Assembly (NCBI GenBank): GCA_964247975.1
Contig: CAXTWH010000023.1
Span: 1 to 64,000 of the forward strand
Source of the DNA: KBS-96 sp964247975
Lineage (GTDB): Bacteria > Acidobacteriota > Terriglobia > Bryobacterales > Bryobacteraceae
Direction: 5' to 3'
DNA: 64,000 bases
Shown one piece after another: positions 8,772 to 16,118 of the stretch. The position numbers were made by a program, and so were the translations under genes. The first letter of the stretch is position 1; each line of letters starts with the position of its first letter. A model generated the notes under the pieces. The model saw only the letters and a program-made list of their open reading frames with translations. It was not told the origin of the DNA and did no database searches.

Positions 8772-9200
8772 ATGATTGTGCTAACGATTGCGCTTTTTTT
8801 ACCATTATTAACGGCTGTGCATTTGCCGCAACCTGTTATAGCGGGTTTAAAAGTTTATATGATTTCCCGGTGCTTAGAGCAGCGTGAACCTCGGCCACCA
8901 GATTACCTGGGAAGCCCAGTTACGCTGGAAATTTCCGTATCCAAAACGGCACTTATCAATAGTGATCCCATTGCTATTTCGAAACTGCCGAAAATTTTAA
9001 GCGATGTTTATTCAAACCGAATCGATAGGGATATTTTTGTTTCTGTAGATCGATACATAGAATACGCCGACTTTATAAAAATCCTGGACAGTATTATTCA
9101 AAAAGTTCACCTGAATCATATGGTAATTCTCACAAAAAGATCGCTTCGGGATTTCAGCGACAACACCTGCACGCTCGATTTCAGCAAATGGCGGCAGTAA
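8772..9200 (+). CDS. orphan ExbD/TolR-like membrane protein
   Basis: A 142-residue protein with one N-terminal membrane helix (IVLTIALFLPLLTAVHLP) and a periplasmic domain that follows the ExbD/TolR pattern: VTLEISVSKTALINSDPIAI, LPKILSDVYSNRIDRDIFV, YADFIKILDSIIQKVHL and a closing strand MVILTKRS. In known systems ExbD pairs with ExbB and TonB to energise outer-membrane receptors. No ExbB, TolQ or TonB is in this window, and the helix lacks the conserved membrane Asp that carries protons in ExbD. A longer start at 8718 is possible but would overlap the upstream gene by 38 bases. The fold assignment is by pattern only. Confidence 0.6.
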   Translation: MIVLTIALFLPLLTAVHLPQPVIAGLKVYMISRCLEQREPRPPDYLGSPVTLEISVSKTALINSDPIAISKLPKILSDVYSNRIDRDIFVSVDRYIEYADFIKILDSIIQKVHLNHMVILTKRSLRDFSDNTCTLDFSKWRQ

Positions 9201-9409
9201 GCATTTTGACAGTGTGGCACCAAAACAGTTCATGCATTCACTTTTTGTGCTATGTGTTTGTTTCGTCAGTTTAACCATTTGTTTGCTGGCAAACCTTGTT
9301 TCAACTAGGAATTTACACTCTTTATCGCCGGTGAAGTGTTCTTGAAGGAAAGAACGTATACTCGCAAAATGGATATCTGTTTGCTTATTCTGAATTGGAG
9401 AATTTTCTG

Positions 9410-10300
9410 ATGAACTTGAAGGTTTGTTTGGGAGTGATGCTGTTCAGTGCGGCAAACTGCGCATTTGCGGATGTGAGCTACCAGGAGGCGGTGCGTTACA
9501 CCGGCGGAAGCCTGGTGGACATGATGAAAGGGCTGCAAGGGGGATTGCTGGGAAAGATGGGCGGCAACAAATTAAATCGCGCCCTGGAAAACCAGACTTA
9601 CAAGGTTTATTTGAAAGGCAGCAAGATGGCGCGAATAGGCCAGGAACTATCCACCATTTTCGATTTGGACGCAGGCACAATCACCACAATTGACCATCAG
9701 AAGCAAGCTTATTCGAAGATGACTTTTGAAGAAATGAAGCAGAGGATGGAACAAGCGAAACAGCGCATGTCGCGCAACGGCGCGCAAAATCCTGATCTTC
9801 AGTTTGACACGAAAGTAGATGAAACCGGCAACTCACGCAGCATTGACGGGCAGACCGCCAAGGAATGTGTTATGAATTTGACGGCGCAGAGCGGCAGCGG
9901 TGACAACGGACAAAACGCGGCGATGAAGGTGCGCTCGGATATGTGGGTAGTGCCATCGGTAGCCGGCTTAGAGGAATTACGGGCTTTTCAAGCACGCTTG
10001 GCGAACCAGATGGGAATGGTGAGCGGATTCAATCCGGCAATGGGCGCAGCTAATACCGGCTTGGCGCAGTTGACAAAAGAAGCACAGAAAATACATGGCT
10101 TCCCGCTCATGCAGGATGTGGCAATCAGCGGCGTGCAATCACCTATGAGCGCGATGATGATGGGAAACAAAAGCGCGGCGGACGACAACACGCCATTCTT
10201 AACTATGAATATGGAATCCAGCAATTTTTCCGATGCCAGCGTGGTTGAAACGGTGTTTCAGATTCCCGATGGATACAAAGAACAGAAAACGAAAAGATAG
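9410..10300 (+). CDS. exported protein, DUF4412-like
   Basis: A 296-residue protein with a signal peptide (MNLKVCLGVMLFSAANCAFA). The mature part opens with a hydrophilic beta region (YKVYLKGSKMARIGQELSTI, then FDLDAGTITTIDHQKQAYSKM). This reads like the family of periplasmic proteins that report a value set by a bound polymer or metal and contain a DHxKKxY pattern (DUF4412). A Met-rich, Gln-rich helical segment (about 110-135) and a low-complexity Met/Gly stretch (SAMMMGNKSA) follow. The frame opens at a TTG, but the ATG at 9410 has GGAG at 9397-9400. It is preceded by a 209-base gap from the ExbD-like gene. Function unknown. Confidence 0.7.
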   Translation: MNLKVCLGVMLFSAANCAFADVSYQEAVRYTGGSLVDMMKGLQGGLLGKMGGNKLNRALENQTYKVYLKGSKMARIGQELSTIFDLDAGTITTIDHQKQAYSKMTFEEMKQRMEQAKQRMSRNGAQNPDLQFDTKVDETGNSRSIDGQTAKECVMNLTAQSGSGDNGQNAAMKVRSDMWVVPSVAGLEELRAFQARLANQMGMVSGFNPAMGAANTGLAQLTKEAQKIHGFPLMQDVAISGVQSPMSAMMMGNKSAADDNTPFLTMNMESSNFSDASVVETVFQIPDGYKEQKTKR

Positions 10301-10335
10301 GCGACAAGGCTGCTCAAGGCGATCCGCTCTCTTAT

Positions 10336-11928
10336 CTAATCCAGCGGCTTACCGGTAGGAATCAGGTCGAGTTCGGCTTGCGGAATCATCTTCAAATCCT
10401 GCGGAAAGTGCAGTTCAGATTGGTAAAGAAACCAGTTTGGAGTGGTTAAATGCCGTTTGTTTCCTGCTTGCACAAAATAGATGGGCTTAGCCGTGTTCGT
10501 GGTGTCACTCGGCGTAATAAGGCAGCCTTCCAAGCCCGCTGCGTTCGTCAGATTCGGAGTCTTACAAGGCAGAATCAAGCCCCACTGGAAAAAACCAGGC
10601 GGATAAAGAATCAGAACTCCGGTGGTAGCGCTTTCATGGGATTTTGCTACCCAGTTATCAATCTGTTTCGCTTCCTGAAACCAATGAAAGTCGGGTCTGG
10701 CCGGCGATCGGAAATTACCAGTCAGACCGCCGGAAACAAACAGCAGAAAAAAGGCCAGCAAAGCTTTTTTGTTTTTAATCCGGTTCCACGCTTCCAGGCT
10801 TAGCCCAACCAGAAAAATGTAAATTGCCGCTCCAAGAACATAAAAACGTTCGCTGCTCCAAGGAAAGGCTTTTAAATTTTGGAAATAACTGTACTCGCCC
10901 CGACCGACGAACGGAAGAATAATGCTGGAAAACAGCAGATAGAAACAAACTACTAGACACCAACGCTTTTTGCGATCAACCGCCTGCCACAGGAGCGTCA
11001 GCCAGCAAACGGCAAGCATCAGGCTGAGAAGCGCCAGCCAACTATGATGGACTGACACCCATTGCGCTCCAGCAGCGCCCAAAAATGTGGAAAGAACAGG
11101 CCGGTACAGAACTGCCGTGATCAAAGGGTTGAACAGTTGATCAATCGTCAAATTCCTGGTAGCGGAAGCGTTCAGGGTATGAAAATGCCAGGCAATCAGG
11201 AATTCCGTCAGTATACTGGCGGCCAGCAAAATCGGCCAAAGTTTTTCTGGTCCTCGATTACGGAAGATCCGCCAGATTGCGAGCGGCAGAAGAATGATGC
11301 ATTGGGGAGACGTAAGCCCGATTAACAAACCTGCCAGGCCCAAAAAAGCGGTGCGCGCCAATGTCCATCTTCTGGACCGAATCGGATACTCGGCGAAAAT
11401 CATCAGGGTAGCGGCTAAGGCCAGATACCATTGGATGTTGGTGATTGTTCCCAGAATTTCGTTGGCTTCAATGGCGGCCGCGCAAGCAAAACAGATGAGA
11501 ATGCGAAGCGCGTCGGAACGAATCAGATAACGAAAACGGGGTAGCGCAAACAGACTGCAAGATGCGGCTTGAATGGAAAGCGCAGCGAGGTTGTAGATGT
11601 AAGGCGCAAACGACGTGGGCCAGAGTGCGGCAAAAGCAGCAATCAGCCTTTGAATTGTTAGAAGATATTCAAGATAAGGCGTGCAGATCGTTTTTTTCAA
11701 ACCCCAGGACAATTGCTGAAGAAAGAAAACTTTACCGTCCTCCGACCAAAACTGGGCATAGTTCAAAACATCCGGCCGCCGCAGGTACAACAATAAGAAG
11801 TTAATAAAGAACACCGGAACTGCTTTGCTGCGGAAAAGGGTTGTGATTATCTGCCGACTTCGGGAGGCAGAATCAGAAGGGACAGCAGTGTTGGTCGGTT
11901 CAAAACTCACCTTAACGTAATATGCCAC
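10336..11928 (-). CDS. polytopic membrane protein, GT-C-like (unknown function)
   Basis: A 530-residue protein with about ten predicted membrane helices. Between the first helices it carries WSEDGKVFF (about residues 61-69), an acidic loop motif in the place where GT-C glycosyltransferases (dolichyl- or undecaprenyl-phosphate-sugar users) keep their catalytic Asp/Glu. No canonical GT-C family is certain. The C-terminal 110 residues form a soluble, probably periplasmic, domain. It starts with GTG at 11928; a second GTG six codons in is also possible. It lies downstream of a DUF2142 protein and a glycosyltransferase on the same strand, which supports a part in surface-glycan synthesis. Confidence 0.65.
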   Translation of the reverse strand: MAYYVKVSFEPTNTAVPSDSASRSRQIITTLFRSKAVPVFFINFLLLYLRRPDVLNYAQFWSEDGKVFFLQQLSWGLKKTICTPYLEYLLTIQRLIAAFAALWPTSFAPYIYNLAALSIQAASCSLFALPRFRYLIRSDALRILICFACAAAIEANEILGTITNIQWYLALAATLMIFAEYPIRSRRWTLARTAFLGLAGLLIGLTSPQCIILLPLAIWRIFRNRGPEKLWPILLAASILTEFLIAWHFHTLNASATRNLTIDQLFNPLITAVLYRPVLSTFLGAAGAQWVSVHHSWLALLSLMLAVCWLTLLWQAVDRKKRWCLVVCFYLLFSSIILPFVGRGEYSYFQNLKAFPWSSERFYVLGAAIYIFLVGLSLEAWNRIKNKKALLAFFLLFVSGGLTGNFRSPARPDFHWFQEAKQIDNWVAKSHESATTGVLILYPPGFFQWGLILPCKTPNLTNAAGLEGCLITPSDTTNTAKPIYFVQAGNKRHLTTPNWFLYQSELHFPQDLKMIPQAELDLIPTGKPLD

Positions 11929-11969
11929 ACCGCTTCAACCAGGAAATACAACATGCCCAATAATAGGTT

Positions 11970-13535
11970 TCAGGGCAGGTAGTACGTTTCCACAATAATT
12001 GCCGGCAACAGAAGTAGACCCGCAGCAGCCATGATCACAGTGGGAAGCGATAAGAGCTTTTGGGTTATCCGATATTGTTTAAAAGGCAACGCGGGAAGAA
12101 ACGCAGCGAAAAAGACAAACATAGGCAGAAAGTAGCGGCCTTGAATGCCTTCAATATTGAACATGCCAACTTCGGTCCAGGTGAGATATTCCAAATCGTA
12201 AAGCGCGAATAAAGAACAGGCTACGGCTGATACGCCCAACAAAAATCCCGGCAGGCGAAACGAATTACCAGCCGCATCGGGCGCAACCAGCAGATCGCCC
12301 AATGCGCCAAGAAATAAAGCGATGCTCCACGATGTATAAAGCCAAGGCGGCAGGTAAACATCGAGCATTCCCAGTACGCCGATCATCTCGTGCCAATGGG
12401 CTATGTTGCGCTCCAGCGACATAGCGTTTAAAGGTAAAACCAGAACCAGTCGGGGATTATGGAGCAGCACCTGAGTTTGGGCTGCAGTATCAGTGGAATC
12501 AAACAGAAGGGCGGGATTTCCGGGCCATAATGGACCGGGATGGTACGGCGGCCACGAAAACGGCGCGGAAACAAAAACAACTGAGATAGTAGTCCACAGC
12601 AAACCCGGTAAAGCTACCAGAAAACAGGTTCGCAGGGCAGCGGAAAAGTTCTCTCGATTTTGCGCTGTTCCATCCGCTAGGTAAGGCAGGAGCATGAGCG
12701 CGGCCAGCGGCAGATAAGGGATCTTCACGGCAATGACGGAGGCGAGCAGCGCGCCTGCTATCCAGTACGGCCAGCCTCGCGGTTTGATCACCCTAGTCAG
12801 TAAGGCTGCCGCAATGCTGGCAGAAGCGATTAGTAAACCATCCTGATTGCAGGAAGCAGCTAACAAGAGCGTCATCGGCAAGGAAAGCGCCGCAAACAAA
12901 ATCGCGCGCCCTCGCTTTGCCAGTCCCAACGCTAGTGCGCCAAAAAAAACGTAACAAAGCACATTGGCAATACGCGCCATGAAAATCGCGTGGTAAGGCG
13001 ACCAGCTCAGCAGTTTTGCTATGCCAATGGCAGCAGCAACAGGAAGGTAAAACAAAGGCATGTAGATAGCCGTGTTGGTGGAAGCAATGTAGATCTCAGT
13101 TTTAGCCCAGGCAACGCTCCGCATTCTTTCGACCGTGGCGCGGGTAAGTTTTTTTTGCGCAATCAGCAAGCCGGGGAAAGCATATCCGGCTGGCAGCAGC
13201 GCCGGGTTTGTGATTATCCCCGCTACCCGAACCGGCTTTCCGGCGGCGTTCGTTAATGTACGGCGCTGGCCTAGAATCTCGCCGCGCAGCAGACTGGCCG
13301 CGCGAACGACGTGGGCCGGCTCATCAGGAACTTCACCTAATGGCACCAGCATGGCCAAAACCAGGCAAGTGGGTAAAGCAAACAGAATGAAAAGCAGAAC
13401 CACAGCATTGTGAGTTCCAAAAAGCCGGTTCAGCGCAGCTAACCACTGCCGATTCGCTCCTTTATCAGCCAGAGATTTCGCTGGTAATTTAAAGGAATCA
13501 GAGTGATCAGTTTTAAGATTTGCGGACTCGCTCAT
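11970..13535 (-). CDS. DUF2142 polytopic membrane protein (GT-C-like)
   Basis: A 521-residue membrane protein with about eleven helices. The first extracytoplasmic loop holds PLGEVPDEPAHVVRAASLL (about residues 66-84), the hallmark P-x-D-E-x-x-H of DUF2142, a family placed near GT-C glycosyltransferases and often found in O-antigen and teichoic-acid loci. It sits 41 bases upstream of the 10336-11928 membrane protein and 36 bases downstream of a cytoplasmic glycosyltransferase, so the three form a likely glycan-assembly operon. The sugar and acceptor cannot be told from sequence. Confidence 0.8.
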   Translation of the reverse strand: MSESANLKTDHSDSFKLPAKSLADKGANRQWLAALNRLFGTHNAVVLLFILFALPTCLVLAMLVPLGEVPDEPAHVVRAASLLRGEILGQRRTLTNAAGKPVRVAGIITNPALLPAGYAFPGLLIAQKKLTRATVERMRSVAWAKTEIYIASTNTAIYMPLFYLPVAAAIGIAKLLSWSPYHAIFMARIANVLCYVFFGALALGLAKRGRAILFAALSLPMTLLLAASCNQDGLLIASASIAAALLTRVIKPRGWPYWIAGALLASVIAVKIPYLPLAALMLLPYLADGTAQNRENFSAALRTCFLVALPGLLWTTISVVFVSAPFSWPPYHPGPLWPGNPALLFDSTDTAAQTQVLLHNPRLVLVLPLNAMSLERNIAHWHEMIGVLGMLDVYLPPWLYTSWSIALFLGALGDLLVAPDAAGNSFRLPGFLLGVSAVACSLFALYDLEYLTWTEVGMFNIEGIQGRYFLPMFVFFAAFLPALPFKQYRITQKLLSLPTVIMAAAGLLLLPAIIVETYYLP

Positions 13536-13571
13536 TGTGCTGGATGGTAGCGCATGATAAACCGCATTAAA

Positions 13572-14630
13572 TCACAGCACAGCCGCAGGAGCCAAACAGT
13601 GCCGCAGAACGCTTCCAAACTCCGCAGCATAATTTTTCAAGGTTCGTTCCTGCGCCGTGCGGTGAGCAGCATCGCCGCACTGGTTCCTTATGGCTTCTTC
13701 GGCGAAGAAGGCTAATCCGTCGAGCCATCCTTGGTACAAGCCATCGCAGATGAATCCGTTTTGCCGGTGCATCACTCGCGCGTAAACTTCAGTGTTGTTA
13801 AAAATTCCAGGCACGCCGATTGAAGCGAAATCTGAAAACTTTACATCGGATTTGAATCGATGATGCATATTCATTTCAAGCGGCACCAAAGCCACGTTGA
13901 TTCCGCGTTCCAGCAGTGATGCCAGAAACGTCTTTCGCCAGGGAATGAAAGAAGAAACAATTTCCACTTGCTCAGGGAAACTGGTTTTTAACTGCTGCAT
14001 GGAAGGATCAACGCTGCCGAAGAACGTAATGCGGTAGTTTAACGAATGAACCGCTTCGCGCAGCGCGTCGAACAGTTCGGCTTTCGCGCCGATGAGCTTA
14101 AAATAATCGGTGTTGACAATCGCCAGATGAGGCGCGGCGCTGCGCGTTGCCCGGATGCGCTCTTCTGCGAAAGGAATGGCGTAGTTTTCCACAACTTTTA
14201 CGTTAGGATTGTATTCTCGTAGACGCTCCGCTAAAGGCGAGGTGGAACAGGTCACCACATCAGCCATATCCAGCATTCGGCGGATTGCTTCTTTTTGCGC
14301 GCCGGATAATTTGAAGCCGGACTGGGGCGGAAGGTCAAGCATCAGATCGTCGGTTTCGTAGATCACGGGCACGCCGGCGCGCTTCACATCTTCCATCAGC
14401 CACTGCGATTGGTTGGTGAAGGCGCGCTGGACAACCACAATGCCAGCCGCTTTCAACAGGCGGTCCTCTATCAGCAGATCGGCGCTTCGAGCGTAGTTCC
14501 AATTCTTTGTTAAAGATTCAACCGGATCGCGGTAGCGGATAAAGAAGGAAGGAGTCGGTCCTTCATCGCTGATCTGGGTGACGCGCAGTTCGGGAGGAAA
14601 GTGGGGGGCCGGAGTATTTTGGGCTGCCAT
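13572..14630 (-). CDS. glycosyltransferase, GT4-like
   Basis: A 352-residue cytoplasmic protein with a GT-B-like layout. Recognisable features are VPVIYETDDLMLDLP (about residues 109-123), a stretch common in a group of acidobacterial and cyanobacterial glycosyltransferases, followed by DMADVVTCSTSPLAERL and PNVKVVENYAIPF, the usual linker where the first Rossmann domain ends. The C-terminal donor half contains FGSVDPSM and INVALVPLEMN, then SDVKFSDFASIGVPGIF in the position where GT4 enzymes bind the nucleotide sugar. It is first in a three-gene minus-strand unit with two multi-helix membrane proteins. The donor sugar is unknown. Confidence 0.8.
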   Translation of the reverse strand: MAAQNTPAPHFPPELRVTQISDEGPTPSFFIRYRDPVESLTKNWNYARSADLLIEDRLLKAAGIVVVQRAFTNQSQWLMEDVKRAGVPVIYETDDLMLDLPPQSGFKLSGAQKEAIRRMLDMADVVTCSTSPLAERLREYNPNVKVVENYAIPFAEERIRATRSAAPHLAIVNTDYFKLIGAKAELFDALREAVHSLNYRITFFGSVDPSMQQLKTSFPEQVEIVSSFIPWRKTFLASLLERGINVALVPLEMNMHHRFKSDVKFSDFASIGVPGIFNNTEVYARVMHRQNGFICDGLYQGWLDGLAFFAEEAIRNQCGDAAHRTAQERTLKNYAAEFGSVLRHCLAPAAVL

Positions 14631-14677
14631 GCTTATATAACTAATAACAAGATTGGCGAGCCAAAGCCGGTATTATT

Positions 14678-16033
14678 TTACTGCTCGATTTTGATGCGCT
14701 CTTCCTTCACTGCTTTTTTGAAAGTTTCGAAATCGGCTTCGGTGATGCTTGCGTATTCGGTACCGTAGTGAACCAGGGCTTTGCATGCCTTGTCGCCGCT
14801 TCCAATGTAGCCTTTAATCATGAGTGCGTCGCCGGATCGCGCATGTCCGCGAGCCAGCAATTCGCCCGCTATCGCCGCCAAGTTATTGAGACCGCCACCT
14901 TGCAGTTGATTCAGGTCCACGCTGCCTTTATGATCGTTCAACTGCCGCACCAGATAATCATACTTGCCGATACGCGTCCAGCCGAGCAGCAGATCGGAAA
15001 GAGGCTGAATTTTTCGCTGCGCTTCAGCAACGCGCTGCCCCTGGTTTGCAAATCGAAGCGATTTGAGATAAGGCGCATACGCCGACCTGGATTCCTGTTT
15101 AATTTGTAGAAACAGCGGATCTCCAGGGCCGTTGCCTTCCATCAGAACCACGTAATCGCGCAGCCCTACGCTGCCGGTTCCCACCACTTTGAAAGCGACA
15201 TCCACAGCGCGGAAAAATCCGAAAAGATGAAGCTGCGCCGGGGTGAGCGAACGGCAATACGTATCCAGACTGTTTAAAACTTGAGCTTTTTCCTTTCCGT
15301 TTACCCGCCAAAGCACGTGTTCGATTTTCTTGAAGCGGACTGAGTTCTTTGCGCCGCGCTCGGTGTACTTAGCTACAAGATCCAGCGGATTCGCCCGTTC
15401 AGCTTGTTGAAGAGCAGCGGAAACGGCCTGCACTTTTTTGGCCCGGTGGATCTGATAACGAGCCGCCGCCAGAATCGGCTCGTCCGCCAAAGTTTCGATA
15501 GTGACACTATAATTGTGCAGCAGGGATTCCACTGCGCTGACGCACTCGGAATGCCGGTGTTCGGAAGCCAAGCCAGCCAGAACAATACTGGCGGCCATTC
15601 GCTTCACATCCCATTCCCAAGGGCCTGTAATTGTTTCGTCAAAATCGTTCAAGTCAAAAACCAACCGACCGTCAGGAGCACCGTAGCAGCCCAGATTTTG
15701 CAGGTGCGCGTCGCCGCAGAGTTGAACGGTGATGCCGCTATGAGGCGCATGAGCCAAGTCAGCCGCCATGATGGAAACCGCGCCCCGGAAGAAAGCGAAT
15801 GGGGAAGCGGACATGCGGCCATACTTCAACGGCAGCAGAGCTGGCAGGCGATCTTCGGCAGCAGTGCGCAGCAGCACATCCAACGGTTTAAACCCGCGCT
15901 TCTGCGCTCTGATTTCACCCAGCTTTGCCCGGCTTGCCACTGACCGTTGTTTGCGCCCTTGCTGAAGCCTGTTCTCCTGGACGGCGGAGTATTTTGTTTT
16001 GGCGGCACCCGCTGCCGAATCTGCTGAAAGCAA
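14678..16033 (-). CDS. DUF2252 family protein
   Basis: A 451-residue cytoplasmic protein of the DUF2252 family, which has a kinase-like fold but no proven reaction. Family markers are MSASPFAFFRGAV near residue 75, VQLCGDAHLQNLGCYG near 103-118 (kinase-like catalytic loop GDAHxxN), VFDLNDFDET (metal-binding-like loop) and later FKVVGTGSVGLRDYVVLMEG. The start is TTG, with AAGGAA upstream at good spacing and no in-frame ATG before the conserved region. It is downstream of the membrane pyrophosphatase but separated by 85 bases. The family assignment is firm; the function is not known. Confidence 0.87.
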   Translation of the reverse strand: MLSADSAAGAAKTKYSAVQENRLQQGRKQRSVASRAKLGEIRAQKRGFKPLDVLLRTAAEDRLPALLPLKYGRMSASPFAFFRGAVSIMAADLAHAPHSGITVQLCGDAHLQNLGCYGAPDGRLVFDLNDFDETITGPWEWDVKRMAASIVLAGLASEHRHSECVSAVESLLHNYSVTIETLADEPILAAARYQIHRAKKVQAVSAALQQAERANPLDLVAKYTERGAKNSVRFKKIEHVLWRVNGKEKAQVLNSLDTYCRSLTPAQLHLFGFFRAVDVAFKVVGTGSVGLRDYVVLMEGNGPGDPLFLQIKQESRSAYAPYLKSLRFANQGQRVAEAQRKIQPLSDLLLGWTRIGKYDYLVRQLNDHKGSVDLNQLQGGGLNNLAAIAGELLARGHARSGDALMIKGYIGSGDKACKALVHYGTEYASITEADFETFKKAVKEERIKIEQ

Positions 16034-16118
16034 CTCAATTCCTTGTTTGTATCTGCGATTGTAATTAAATTTTCACATAAGCACTCGCCAATTCCTAATA
16101 ACCTTAAGCTGGAGCTAG

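Noticed and set aside
15404..15943. A 179-residue plus-strand frame across the DUF2252 gene
   Set aside because: Antisense to conserved family motifs; composition not protein-like.
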